DNA of 64,000 nt from Halobium salinum (GTDB lineage: Archaea > Halobacteriota > Halobacteria > Halobacteriales > Haloferacaceae), in NCBI RefSeq assembly GCF_026586625.1, contig NZ_JAODIW010000010.1, positions 601,216 to 665,215 on the forward strand. Direction: 5' to 3'. The notes beneath the pieces are model-generated. The model saw only the letters and a list, made by a program, of their open reading frames with translations, was not told the DNA's origin and ran no database searches. A program made the position numbers and the translations under genes. This document shows positions 8,091-17,082 of the stretch, piece by piece (position 1 is the first letter of the stretch; each line of letters starts with the position of its first letter).

Positions 8091-9104
8091 ATGAGTCCTC
8101 CGTCCGTCCTTCCCGCGTCAGTGGTAGCGGAACTACGAACGTTTCGAGAGAGCCCGCAACGATGGGTCTACCTCGTCGGGAGCCGCCCCGTCGTGGGGGT
8201 CGGCCTCTTCGCCGCGTTCCTCTCGATTTTCTACGGGCTGTACGCGGTCGGACTGGTCCGCGTCCAGAACCCGACGGCGATACTGTACGTCCTCAGCAGT
8301 CTAGTCGGCGGCAACCTCACCCTGGTGACGCTCGTCATCACCATCAACCAGGTCATCATCTCCAGGCAGTTGGGTTCGCCCGGCGAACTGAGAGAGGAGA
8401 TAGAGAATGTCAACGAGTTCCGCGAGCGGCTGTTCGACTCCGAAGACCGGCAGGTCGTCCCGGTGACGCCCTCCGACTTCCTGAAGGTGGTGCTGGAGAA
8501 CGTCAGGCGCGACCTCCAGCGACTCGGCGGCCTGACCGCCGACGCCGCGGACGACGGGCTCAGGGAGGACGCGAACCGGCTCGTCACCGACCTCACCGAC
8601 CACGTCGACACCGTGACGACCCTCATCGAGGAGTCCGAGTCGGGGACGTTCAACACGCTCTCGGTGCTGTTGACGACGAACTACGCCGACCGTATCTACC
8701 AGCTCCGACGGCTGAAGTCGAGCTACCGGGAGTCGCTGTCCGACGAGGCGACCGCCGCCTTGGAGGAGGTCGTGGCCGGACTCCAGGAGACCGACGTCGC
8801 CCGGCAGTACTTCAAGACGCTGTACATCCAGACGGAGCTGGCGTACGTCTCACGCGTGCTCCTGTACGCGGGGGTCGTCAGCGAGACCGTACTCCTGTCG
8901 GCGCTGCTCGTTCTGAGCTCGTCGAGCGGGACGACGACGCCCGAAGCGCTCCCACCCGCCGTGGCGCCGGGGCTCGCCGCCGTCGGCCTTCTCCCGCTCT
9001 CCGTGCTGTTCTCCTACGTGCTCAGGCTGGCCGTGGTGACCCAGCGCACCGTCGCCATCACCCCGTTTACCACCCCAGAGCAGGAGGACGAACTCGACGT
9101 CTGA
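8091..9104 (+). CDS. Hypothetical integral membrane protein (337 aa)
   Basis: Two predicted membrane helices lie at about 33-58 and 63-90. A long, mostly helical soluble middle follows (about 95-260), rich in charged residues and likely coiled, and then two C-terminal helices (about 270-295 and 300-322). The order of hydrophobic pair, cytosolic helical domain, hydrophobic pair resembles uncharacterised archaeal membrane proteins that may act as small channels or sensors, but no defining motif is visible. The ATG at 8091 is well placed and codon use is native. Confidence 0.8.
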   Translation: MSPPSVLPASVVAELRTFRESPQRWVYLVGSRPVVGVGLFAAFLSIFYGLYAVGLVRVQNPTAILYVLSSLVGGNLTLVTLVITINQVIISRQLGSPGELREEIENVNEFRERLFDSEDRQVVPVTPSDFLKVVLENVRRDLQRLGGLTADAADDGLREDANRLVTDLTDHVDTVTTLIEESESGTFNTLSVLLTTNYADRIYQLRRLKSSYRESLSDEATAALEEVVAGLQETDVARQYFKTLYIQTELAYVSRVLLYAGVVSETVLLSALLVLSSSSGTTTPEALPPAVAPGLAAVGLLPLSVLFSYVLRLAVVTQRTVAITPFTTPEQEDELDV

Positions 9105-9165
9105 CCCACACCCGAGGACGGCACCATCCGCAACCCTTAGTTGCCGAGCCACCCGACAGTCGGGT

Positions 9166-9696
9166 ATGCGACTGTTCCGGTCGAGCGAGATTATCGGCAT
9201 CGCCGCCGACACGCTCGACTTCGCCCTCGAAGCGTCCGAGGAGACCCATCCGAACGAGTACATGGGACTGCTCCGCGGCGAGTCGGCCCGGAAACTCGGT
9301 CTCGACCGGAAAGGGACGGTGATAACCGACGTGCTCATCATCCCGGGGACGCGCTCGAACCCGGTCAGCGCGACCGTCCAGACGAGCATGATTCCCAACG
9401 ACCGCAACGCGGTCGGCTCGGTCCACTCCCACCCGAACGGCGTCCTCAGGCCGAGCGACGCCGACCTCGCCACTTTCGGCAACGGCGACGCCCACATCAT
9501 CATCGGCCACCCGTACGGCCGCGAGGACTGGCGCGCGTTCGACCGCGAGGGCCAACCCCGCGACCTCCCCGTCCTGGACGTGGAACTCCCGGACGCCGAG
9601 TCGTTCTTCGACTTCACGCAGGAGGACATCGACGCCGAACTGGGCGAGTCGGCGACCGACACCGGACGGGACCCCGACTTCTGGGAGGACCGATGA
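9166..9696 (+). CDS. JAMM/MPN+ domain metalloprotease (desampylase-like)
   Basis: The 176-residue protein carries a complete JAMM zinc site: Glu31, His87 and His89 in HSHP, Ser97 and Asp100 (PSDAD). Haloarchaeal JAMM proteins remove ubiquitin-like SAMP modifiers from target proteins, so a desampylase or related isopeptidase role is likely. It could instead be a smaller-substrate JAMM enzyme. An acidic C-terminal tail follows the domain. Its stop codon overlaps the ATG of the nucleotidyltransferase gene (ATGA), so the two are surely co-translated. Confidence 0.9.
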   Translation: MRLFRSSEIIGIAADTLDFALEASEETHPNEYMGLLRGESARKLGLDRKGTVITDVLIIPGTRSNPVSATVQTSMIPNDRNAVGSVHSHPNGVLRPSDADLATFGNGDAHIIIGHPYGREDWRAFDREGQPRDLPVLDVELPDAESFFDFTQEDIDAELGESATDTGRDPDFWEDR

Positions 9697-10229
9697 GCGG
9701 AAGCGACGGCGCGGAACCGACCGACGGCGCCGACGAGAACGACGGAAACGTGGGGGCCCCCGGGTCGACGACGCCCGGGGGACGACCCACGCGGGCGGTC
9801 GCACAGGGTACCTTCGACCTCCTGCACCCCGGACACGTCCACTACCTCTCGGACGCGGCGGCCCGCGCGGACGAACTCCACGTCATCGTCGCACGCCGCC
9901 ACAACGTGACCCACAAGTCGCCACCCGTGTTGCCCGACCGCCAGCGCCGGGATATGGTCGCCGCGCTCGGCGTCGTCGACGAAGCCCACCTCGGCCACCC
10001 CGAGGACATCTTCGTCCCCATCGAGGAGATAGCCCCCGACGTCATCGTCCTCGGCTACGACCAGCACCACGACCCCGACTCGCTTCGGGCGGCGCTCGAC
10101 GAACGAGGTCTCGACTGTCGAGTCGAGCGCGCGTCGGGCCGGGAGCCGCGCTACGAGGACGAACTGCTGTCGACCGGGCAGATAATCGACCGCGTGCTCG
10201 AGGAGCGCGGCGGGCGAGGGAACGAGTGA
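9693..10229 (+). CDS. ribL: FAD synthase / cytidylyltransferase-family nucleotidyltransferase (RibL-type)
   Basis: The 178-residue protein has a disordered acidic N-terminus (1-30), then the nucleotidyltransferase core: [16 protein letters not shown] with HxGH at 45-48, LGYDQHHD at 120-127 and the second signature LLSTGQII near 159-166. The archaeal RibL branch transfers AMP from ATP to FMN to make FAD, and the lone cysteine in ERGLDCRVE (Cys142) fits that branch. A glycerol-3-phosphate cytidylyltransferase is the main alternative. Its ATG overlaps the stop codon of the JAMM gene. Confidence 0.85.
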   Translation: MSGSDGAEPTDGADENDGNVGAPGSTTPGGRPTRAVAQGTFDLLHPGHVHYLSDAAARADELHVIVARRHNVTHKSPPVLPDRQRRDMVAALGVVDEAHLGHPEDIFVPIEEIAPDVIVLGYDQHHDPDSLRAALDERGLDCRVERASGREPRYEDELLSTGQIIDRVLEERGGRGNE

Positions 10230-10265
10230 GGAGAGCGGCGTGCGGCCGAACCGGCCCGTGGACCG

Positions 10266-10766
10266 CTACAGTTCGACGCCCGAGGGGATGAGGCTCCGAC
10301 CGCGGAGCAGGCCGCCGTCGGCGTCGTAGACGAGGAACGTGCTCTTCTCGTAGACGACGAGCGGCTCGCCCGAGACGTCGACTTCGACCCGGTAGCGTCC
10401 CTCGCCGTCGGCTCGTTTGCCGTACTCGCGGGCCGCGCGGATGAACGGGAGCACGTCGTCCGCGTCCTCGTTCAACTCGAGGATGAAGTCGCCCGTGAGT
10501 CGGTTCGTGACGGCGACCACCCCGGTCGCCGTCGGGTCGTCCGGGTCGCCCTGGAGGCGGAAGGCGACGTCCGTCTCCGCTGCGTCCAGCAGTTCGCCGT
10601 CCGCGCCGGTGAACCGTTCGCGGAGGGAGTCCGCCGGACGGGAGTCGTCGGTCGTAGCGTCGTCGGCCCCGTCGAAGTCGATTCGGACCAGCGGCTTCTC
10701 GGGGGAGCCGCCGTCGTCGACCCAGTCGACGTTCTCGACTGTCAGTTCGAAGTAGTCACGCCGCAT
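10266..10766 (-). CDS. Conserved haloarchaeal protein (DUF5793-like)
   Basis: This acidic 166-residue protein starts MRRDYFELTVENVDWVDDGG and contains GADGELLDAAETDVAFRL and TGDFILELNEDADDVLPFIR. Its pattern of alternating strands suggests a small beta-rich domain. I recall this N-terminal pattern from an uncharacterised haloarchaeal family (DUF5793) but cannot verify it here. There are no membrane segments or cysteines. It sits alone, convergent with the FAD synthase gene and divergent from the secretion ATPase. Confidence 0.8.
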   Translation of the reverse strand: MRRDYFELTVENVDWVDDGGSPEKPLVRIDFDGADDATTDDSRPADSLRERFTGADGELLDAAETDVAFRLQGDPDDPTATGVVAVTNRLTGDFILELNEDADDVLPFIRAAREYGKRADGEGRYRVEVDVSGEPLVVYEKSTFLVYDADGGLLRGRSLIPSGVEL

Positions 10767-11105
10767 TCGGTGTCCGACGATTGGGTGCCACGGCGTAAGA
10801 ACGTAACGCCCTGTACCCGTTTTCGCCGTCCCCGACTCGCCGCCCCCACGAGTCGTCTTCGGTCGGCCCCGTCCGTGTCACGCAGTCCGCGGACGACTCG
10901 CACTGCTGGGCCGTCCAGACCAGTGACCTACGGAGAGACTCACTATTGGCGACAGGTTTATCCCCCTCTCCCCCTCGATACGTGCATAGTCCGGGCTCGG
11001 GCCGTCGGCCGCGAGTCCGAGTCGCAGCCACCGCGGCCCCGAGGCCAGTCCGGGGCCGGCGGTCGGCGACGCGTCGGAGGCGGGCCGACTCGGAGACAGC
11101 CACCT
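10767..11105. promoter_or_regulatory. Divergent intergenic region upstream of a secretion ATPase gene
   Basis: The ATPase frame is open through this stretch, but its conceptual translation (Arg/Ser/Pro-rich) does not look haloarchaeal. The A/T-rich ACAGGTTTATCC at about 10951-10962 is the best promoter candidate and would give a leader of about 120 bases. No other gene is visible. Confidence 0.45.
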
Positions 11106-12833
11106 ATGGACGAGGATACGACACAGCGACGACGCACCGGTAGGGGCACGGGGGCGACCGACGGCGGGGAGACGGGACGAATCGACAACGAGGGGCGGAG
11201 AGGCGCCGGGGACGCGACGACACTCGCGTCGCTCCGCCAGCGGCTCCGCCGCGTCGCGGACGTGCTCACTGGGTCGGCGGTCGACGTCCGGCCGCTCGAC
11301 CCCGTCCGGGACGGGCCGCTCGGCACGTTCGACCCGCCGGTCGGCCAAGAGGTGCTCGAGCGCTACTGGGTGGACGCGCCCTACGCATACGTCGTCGTCA
11401 CCTACGACCGACGGGAGAACGAACACCGCTACCACGCCGTCGAACCCGACCTCGATGCCTTCGAGCGCGACCTGCTCGAACGCGTGCGCGTCGACGTGCG
11501 CGAACCGCTCCTCTTTCGCGACGGGATGCCCGACTCCGAGGCGGCGCTCGTCGAGACCCTCCGCGAGGAGATTCGCGGCGTCGTCGAGGGGTACGGCGTC
11601 GAACTCGACATGGGCACGTTCCACTCGCTCGCGTACTACCTCGACCGCGACTTCCGCGGCTACGGGAAGGCCGGGCCGCTGTTCGACGACCCCCACATCG
11701 AGGACATCTCCTGTGACGGCTACGGGCGGCCGCTGTTCGTCTACCACGACGAGTACGACGACGTGGAGACGAACGTCGTCTTCGGGAGCGAGGAGCTCGA
11801 CAGCTACGTCGTCCAGCTCGCCCAGCGGTCGGGCAAACACGTCAGCGTCGGCGATCCGGTGGTGAGCACGACCCTCCCCGACGGCTCCCGCGCCGAACTC
11901 GCCCTCGGCGAGGAGGTCACCCCGCACGGCTCCGCGTTCACCGTCCGGCAGTACGCCGAGGAGCCGTTCACCCCCATCGACCTCGTCGACTACGGCACGT
12001 TCTCCGTCGAGATGATGGCGTACTTCTGGCTCTGCATCGAGCACAACAAGTCGCTCATCTTCGCCGGGGGGACGGCGTCGGGGAAGACCACCTCGATGAA
12101 CGCCGTCTCGATGTTCGTCCCGCCCCGCGCGAAGGTGCTCACCATCGAGGACACCCGCGAACTCGCGCTCCACCACGACAACTGGCTCTCCTCGGTCACC
12201 CGCGAGCGGCTCCACGACGGCTCCGACATCGACATGTACGACCTCCTGCGCTCCGCGCTCCGTCACCGTCCCGAGTACATCGTCGTCGGCGAGGTGCGCG
12301 GCGAGGAGGCCGTCACCCTCTTTCAGGCGATGAACACCGGACACACCACGTTCTCGACGATGCACGCCGACAGCGTCGAAACCGTCATCACCCGACTGGA
12401 GAACGAACCCATCAACGTCCCCCGGGCGATGGTCCAGAGCCTCGACCTGCTCTCGGTGCAGACGCTCACCCGCCACGCCGGCGAGCGGGTCCGTCGGGCG
12501 AAGGTCGTCGGCGAAATCGGCGGCATCGACGGCCGAACCGGTGAACTCGACTACGCCTCCTCGTTCCGCTGGGACGCCGTCGAGGACACGTTTCAGAAGA
12601 ACGACAGCGGGCTGCTGGAGGAGATTCGGAGCGAACAGGGGTGGTCGCGCTCGGAGCTGCTGCGCGAGCTCCGGAACCGAGAGCGCTTCCTCACGACCCT
12701 CTCCGAGGCGGGGGTCGCCGACTACCGGCGATTCACCGCGCTCGTCAACGAGTACTACGCCGACCCCGACGCCGTGATGGACCGCATCGAGGACGAAGAA
12801 CTGGTGGACGGGCGAGGGGTCGTGAGTCACTGA
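11106..12833 (+). CDS. Type II/IV secretion system ATPase (PilB/TadA-like)
   Basis: From ATG 11106 the protein has 575 residues. It has an acidic leader and an N-terminal domain (about 60-210), then the ATPase core with Walker A GGTASGKTT (about 321-329), the Asp/Glu box TIEDTRELAL, Walker B EYIVVGEVRGEE and the His box NTGHTTFSTMHADS. Such hexamers power assembly of archaeal type IV pili or secretion pseudopili. The partner platform protein follows after 2 bp. The pair has no adjacent pilin genes, unlike the second ATPase gene near 49 kb, and it lacks that protein's long acidic tail. Confidence 0.93.
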   Translation: MDEDTTQRRRTGRGTGATDGGETGRIDNEGRRGAGDATTLASLRQRLRRVADVLTGSAVDVRPLDPVRDGPLGTFDPPVGQEVLERYWVDAPYAYVVVTYDRRENEHRYHAVEPDLDAFERDLLERVRVDVREPLLFRDGMPDSEAALVETLREEIRGVVEGYGVELDMGTFHSLAYYLDRDFRGYGKAGPLFDDPHIEDISCDGYGRPLFVYHDEYDDVETNVVFGSEELDSYVVQLAQRSGKHVSVGDPVVSTTLPDGSRAELALGEEVTPHGSAFTVRQYAEEPFTPIDLVDYGTFSVEMMAYFWLCIEHNKSLIFAGGTASGKTTSMNAVSMFVPPRAKVLTIEDTRELALHHDNWLSSVTRERLHDGSDIDMYDLLRSALRHRPEYIVVGEVRGEEAVTLFQAMNTGHTTFSTMHADSVETVITRLENEPINVPRAMVQSLDLLSVQTLTRHAGERVRRAKVVGEIGGIDGRTGELDYASSFRWDAVEDTFQKNDSGLLEEIRSEQGWSRSELLRELRNRERFLTTLSEAGVADYRRFTALVNEYYADPDAVMDRIEDEELVDGRGVVSH

Positions 12834-12835
12834 CC

Positions 12836-15082
12836 GTGCTCGGGCTCCACCTGCTCCCGCTCCTCGTCGCGTTCGGCCTCTGTCTGAGCGTCGTCCTCGA
12901 CCGGCTGGACCGACGGGTCGCCCTCGGGCTCACCCGCCTCGCCCTCGTCCTGTTCGGCGACTACGTCGGGCAGGACACCGCTCGGCGGACGCGCCAACTG
13001 CAACGGATGCGCGGGGCGCACGTCGCCGCCACGCACCGGACGTACGCCGCGCGGACGCTCCTCTTCAGCGGTGTGTACGGCGTCGCCGGCGCGGTCATCG
13101 GGGTGTACGCCGCCGGCTGGCTCGTCTCGACGCTCGGCGCGGAAGCGGCGCTCGCCGGCGCCCTCCCCGCTGCGCTCTCGTTCGTGACGAACCTCGGGAA
13201 CCTCTCTGCGGCCGGCTTCGGTGGATTGTTCCTGCTCCTCCTGCTGTCGAGTGCCACCATCGGCGCCGGGTTGGCGGCCGCCACGTACTGGGGTCGGTGG
13301 GTGGCGCTCGACTCCCACGCCGCCACGCGGGCCCGCGCCATCGACGTCACGCTCCCCCGGTCGGTCGCGTTCGTGTACGCCCTCTCGCGGAGCGGGATGC
13401 CGTTCCCCGCCGTGATGCGCACCCTCGCCGCGAACCGTGAAGTGTACGGCGAGGCGGCGACCGAGTTCGGCGTCGCCGTCCGCGACGTGGAGACGTTCAA
13501 CACCGACGTGCTCACCGCGGTCCAGCACGTCGCCCGGTCGACGCCGAGTGACGGCCTCCGGGAGTTCTCGGACAATCTCGCCAGCGTCCTCGGGAGCGGA
13601 CAGAGCGTCTCGACGTTCCTGCGCGACCAGTACGAGCGCTTCCAGTCCCGCGCGGAGGCCCAGCAGGCGCAGTACGTCGAACTGCTCGCGACCTTCGCCG
13701 AGGTGTACGTCACCGTGCTCGTCGCCGGCCCGCTCTTTCTCGTTACCATCCTGGCCGTCATCGGCCTCGTCCTCGCGGACACCCTCCCCCTCGTGCGGGC
13801 CGTCGTCTACGTCGGCCTCCCGCTCGCGACGGTCGCCTTCGCGCTCTACGTCGACGCGATGACCACCTCGCTCCAGGGGCCGGCCGGCGGCGGCGAGGCG
13901 GGAGCGGTCGACGAAACCGGGGCGGTCGGCGGGGGGCGCGACGGGTCGACTCTCTCGGCGCCGGCCGCGGCCGACGACGACGAGGTCGGTGTCGCAGCCG
14001 CGGTCGCCGACGGCGGCGTCACCGCCGGGGCCGACCGTTGGGCCGAGAACCGCCGTCGACTGGGACTCCACCGGAGACTCGCCCCGCTCAGGGGCGCCGT
14101 CGCCGACCCCCTCGGGACCGTGCTCGGACGGCCGACGACGACGCTCGCCCTCACCGTCCCGGTCGCACTGCTGTGGGTGGCGCTGACGGCCGACTTCCCG
14201 GCCGAGGTCGCGTCGGCCGGCGTCGACGCCGTCGCTCTCTCAGCGCTCGACGTCACCGCGGCCCTCGGCGCCGTCGACGACGCCCTGATTCAGGGAGCGG
14301 CACTCGTCCTGCTCGTCTTCACGGTCGTCCACGAGCTTCGCCGCCGCCGACAACGGGCGATAGAGGCGGCGATGCCGGACCTGCTCGACCGGCTCGCGAG
14401 CGTCAACGAAGCCGGGATGACGGTCGTCGCGAGCGTCGAGCGGGTCGCGAAGAAGGATTCCGGGGCGCTCGCACCCGAACTGGAGCGGACGTGGCGGGAC
14501 ATCCGGTGGGGTGCCGACGTGTCGACCGCCCTCCGCCGCCTCGACCGCCGAGTCGGCTCCACGACGGTCACCCGGGCGGTGACGCTCGTCACGAACGCCA
14601 TGCGCGCGAGCGGCGACGTCGGCCCCGTGTTGCGCATCGCCGCCGACGAGGCGCAGACGAGCCAGCGGCTGAAACAGGAGCGTCGACAGGAGATGCTCAC
14701 CTACCTGATGGTCATCTACGTCTCCTTCTTCGTCTTCCTCGCCATCGTCACCGCCCTCCTCGTGGCGTTCATCCCCGCCATCGACGCGGCGCAGGCCGCA
14801 CAGGCGGCACAGAGCGCCGCCGCGGGTGGGTCGGGAGCGACGACGGCGGGCGGCGGGCTGGGCGCTCTCGGTTCGGTCGACACCGCGGCGTACGCACAGG
14901 CGTTCTACCACGCCTCGGTCGTGCAGGCGCTCTGCTCGGGTATCGTCGCGGGCCAGCTGGGCGGCGGGCGGGTCGCCGACGGGGCGAAACACGCGCTCGT
15001 GATGTTGCTGGCGGCGTACGCGACGAACCTCGCGGTACCGACGCTGACGACGCTGTGGCAGGCGACGGTCGTCGCCGGTTAG
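12836..15082 (+). CDS. Type II secretion system F / TadC-like membrane platform protein
   Basis: The 748-residue protein begins at GTG 12836, two bases after the ATPase stop codon. It has two T2SSF-type domains, each a helical bundle followed by membrane helices. The first ends near residue 345 (helices around LLFLVTILAVIGLVL), the second near 740. Between them lies an acidic linker (about 350-400) with Asp/Gly/Ala runs. Platform proteins anchor the ATPase in the membrane and help extrude pilin. Gly/Ala-rich loops (about 645-685) sit between the last helices. Confidence 0.9.
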   Translation: MLGLHLLPLLVAFGLCLSVVLDRLDRRVALGLTRLALVLFGDYVGQDTARRTRQLQRMRGAHVAATHRTYAARTLLFSGVYGVAGAVIGVYAAGWLVSTLGAEAALAGALPAALSFVTNLGNLSAAGFGGLFLLLLLSSATIGAGLAAATYWGRWVALDSHAATRARAIDVTLPRSVAFVYALSRSGMPFPAVMRTLAANREVYGEAATEFGVAVRDVETFNTDVLTAVQHVARSTPSDGLREFSDNLASVLGSGQSVSTFLRDQYERFQSRAEAQQAQYVELLATFAEVYVTVLVAGPLFLVTILAVIGLVLADTLPLVRAVVYVGLPLATVAFALYVDAMTTSLQGPAGGGEAGAVDETGAVGGGRDGSTLSAPAAADDDEVGVAAAVADGGVTAGADRWAENRRRLGLHRRLAPLRGAVADPLGTVLGRPTTTLALTVPVALLWVALTADFPAEVASAGVDAVALSALDVTAALGAVDDALIQGAALVLLVFTVVHELRRRRQRAIEAAMPDLLDRLASVNEAGMTVVASVERVAKKDSGALAPELERTWRDIRWGADVSTALRRLDRRVGSTTVTRAVTLVTNAMRASGDVGPVLRIAADEAQTSQRLKQERRQEMLTYLMVIYVSFFVFLAIVTALLVAFIPAIDAAQAAQAAQSAAAGGSGATTAGGGLGALGSVDTAAYAQAFYHASVVQALCSGIVAGQLGGGRVADGAKHALVMLLAAYATNLAVPTLTTLWQATVVAG

Positions 15083-15134
15083 TCACCGAGCCCGTTTCGA
15101 GGGAGCTTTCACCTCCCTCCGTCGACCACCGACC

Positions 15135-15842
15135 GTGACCGCGAGCGACGGCGACGACGACACCGAGGGCGACACGCCAGCCGGCGAGGCGGCGGACGCG
15201 CACCCGACGACCGGCGACGCCCGCACCGTCGGCGACACCTACGACCGAATCGCCGGCCACTTCGCGAAGACCCGCGAGTACGCGTGGCCGGAGGTCGAGT
15301 CGTTTCTGGAGGGCCGCCGCGGCGCCCGCGCGCTCGACCTCGGCTGTGGCAACGGCCGCCACGCCGAGCGCCTCGCCGAGCACGCCGACCGCGTCGTCGG
15401 CCTCGACGCGAGCCGCGGCCTGCTCGCCGAAGCCCGGGCGCGCGCCGCGGAGCGAGGGTTCGCGGTCGACCTCGTCCACGGGGACGCGGCGGGGCTCCCC
15501 TTCGCCGACGACGCGTTCGACCTCGCGGTGTACGTCGCCACGCTCCACCACCTCGCGCCGCGCGAGCGCCGGGTGGCGAGCCTCGACGAACTCGCGCGCG
15601 TGCTCGCTCCGGAGGGTCGGGCCGTCGTCAGCGCCTGGAGCACGGCCCACGACCGCTTCGAGAAGAACGAAGGATTCGACACGAGCGTCGACTGGACGCT
15701 CCCCGGCGGCGAGACCGTCGGCCGGTTCTACCACATCTACGACCCCGCGGAGTTCGAGGCGGACCTGACCGCGAGCGCGCTCCGCGTGGAGGAGACGTTC
15801 GTCTCCAGCGGGAACTGCTACGCCGTGGTCGGTGGGCCGTGA
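15135..15842 (+). CDS. Class I SAM-dependent methyltransferase (Trm9-like)
   Basis: The 235-residue protein has motif I ALDLGCGNGRHAERL (about 61-75), the acidic GLDASRG end of strand 2, and a motif IV region with AVYVATLHHLAPRERR. The last third, with WTLPGGETVGRFYHIYDP, resembles the Trm9/ABH8 family, which methylates the carboxymethyl group of wobble uridines in tRNA. That substrate is inferred from pattern only; a small-molecule methyltransferase cannot be excluded. The start is GTG after an acidic, disordered leader, and the gene lies 52 bp behind the TadC-like gene. Confidence 0.85.
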   Translation: MTASDGDDDTEGDTPAGEAADAHPTTGDARTVGDTYDRIAGHFAKTREYAWPEVESFLEGRRGARALDLGCGNGRHAERLAEHADRVVGLDASRGLLAEARARAAERGFAVDLVHGDAAGLPFADDAFDLAVYVATLHHLAPRERRVASLDELARVLAPEGRAVVSAWSTAHDRFEKNEGFDTSVDWTLPGGETVGRFYHIYDPAEFEADLTASALRVEETFVSSGNCYAVVGGP

Positions 15843-15926
15843 CGGCGGCGGGAGGTGGAAACGGTCCGGGAGGAGCAACGGTCCGTGGGGAGGAACCGCG
15901 GGGAGGCGGAACGGTCGGGGGAGCGC

Positions 15927-16553
15927 TCAGAACGCCGTCCACTCGCCGACCCCGCGTCGACTCCGGAGACGGTACTCGCGGTCGTCCTCGACGCGCGTCT
16001 CGATGACGGCGTCGAAGGGGTCGTAGAGGGTGTGGAGGGTCTGTTCGTCGTGCATCGTCGAGCCGACGGTGGCGACGCCGGTCCAGCCGGAGTCCTCGAT
16101 TTGGCCCGTCAGCACGCGGACGAAGCGGTAGACGCGCTGGGCGTCGAAGTACATCAGGAGCGTCGAGAGGGAGTGAAAGCCGACGGCGACGTCCGTGTAC
16201 CCGCGGGTGCGGAACGTCTCGGCCACGTCGGTGAACTTCACGCCGATGGCGGTGAGGTTCTCCGGCGACCCGGCGTGTTTGACCAACTCGGTCTCGGCGC
16301 CCTCCCCGGGGGCGACGCTGACGCAGTCGACGACGCCGAACCCCTCCGGTGGGGCGGTACCGGCGAGCGCCTCGAAGTCCTCGCGCACCTCGTCGGCGCC
16401 GTCCTCGGTGGAGACCAGCAGCGCCTGCTCGCCGAGCGCCGACACGAGCCGCAGGAGGAGTTCGTACTTGCCGGACATCGGCGGTCCGGTGACGAGGACG
16501 TTCGACCCCTGGCGGATATCCGCCGTCGGTAACACGTCCTCGTCGGGGTTCAT
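15927..16553 (-). CDS. RecA-superfamily ATPase-like protein (HTR-like/DUF7504 type)
   Basis: From ATG 16553 the product has 208 residues. A P-loop TGPPMSGKY (22-30) ends in Tyr where Thr or Ser is usual, so nucleotide hydrolysis may be weak or lost. The rest follows a compact KaiC/RecA fold with YTDVAVGFHSLSTLLMYFDAQ in the Walker B position. An in-frame GTG at 16616 would overlap the upstream gene's stop codon. ATG 16553 is preferred because an A/T-rich element (rc of ACAAAACTC, 16579-16587) lies about 30 bp before it. Similar proteins sit near haloarchaeal motility and sensory genes. Confidence 0.8.
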   Translation of the reverse strand: MNPDEDVLPTADIRQGSNVLVTGPPMSGKYELLLRLVSALGEQALLVSTEDGADEVREDFEALAGTAPPEGFGVVDCVSVAPGEGAETELVKHAGSPENLTAIGVKFTDVAETFRTRGYTDVAVGFHSLSTLLMYFDAQRVYRFVRVLTGQIEDSGWTGVATVGSTMHDEQTLHTLYDPFDAVIETRVEDDREYRLRSRRGVGEWTAF

Positions 16554-16612
16554 ACCGCGACGTTCGGACCGCACCGTACAAAACTCTTCATTCTCGGCCG
16601 CCGACGAGGGGG

Positions 16613-17080
16613 TCACTCACGGCGCAGAAACGGGGGGAATCGGAGCGCCTCGCGGTCGTCGGGGTCGACCCGGTCGAGCAAACTCGCTCTGGAGAGCGCG
16701 TCCGGTCGGTCGGTGGCGCGGGGTCCGGACCGCGTACCGTCCGCTCCCTCCTCCGTACCCGTCTCCGCCTCGTCCCCGTCCTCGTCGTCGTCTGCGTCCG
16801 TCGACTGCGGAGGCCGGTCGTCGACGAGCGTCTCCCAGACCGCCGCGTCGTCCTCCAGTTCGGGCCGGAGCGACCCGCCCTTCTGTCGACCCTCGTGGAA
16901 GGCGAGTTCGACCATACTCCGGTCGTAGGCGGTGTCGACCGCGGAGACGAGTCGGTCGAGTTCCGCCTCGTCCTCGTCGCCGCAGGCGGCCGCGACTCCG
17001 AGCGCGAACGCCCGCGTGAGCGCGTCCTCGCGCTCCAGGCCGGTCCAGTCCGTGCCGAAAGCGTCCTCGTAGCGGTCCAC
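16613..17080 (-). CDS. Acidic protein of unknown function in the chemotaxis region (155 aa)
   Basis: The protein starts at GTG 17080, 2 bp after the KaiC-like gene's stop codon. Residues 1-85 form a small helical domain (LTRAFALGVAAACGDEDEAE, MVELAFHEGRQKG). Residues about 88-125 are a disordered acidic spacer, and a short conserved-looking C-terminal segment follows (LSRASLLDRVDPDDREALRF). No family is recognised. Its tight placement between two RecA-like genes suggests it works with them. Confidence 0.75.
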   Translation of the reverse strand: MDRYEDAFGTDWTGLEREDALTRAFALGVAAACGDEDEAELDRLVSAVDTAYDRSMVELAFHEGRQKGGSLRPELEDDAAVWETLVDDRPPQSTDADDDEDGDEAETGTEEGADGTRSGPRATDRPDALSRASLLDRVDPDDREALRFPPFLRRE

Positions 17081-17082
17081 GA

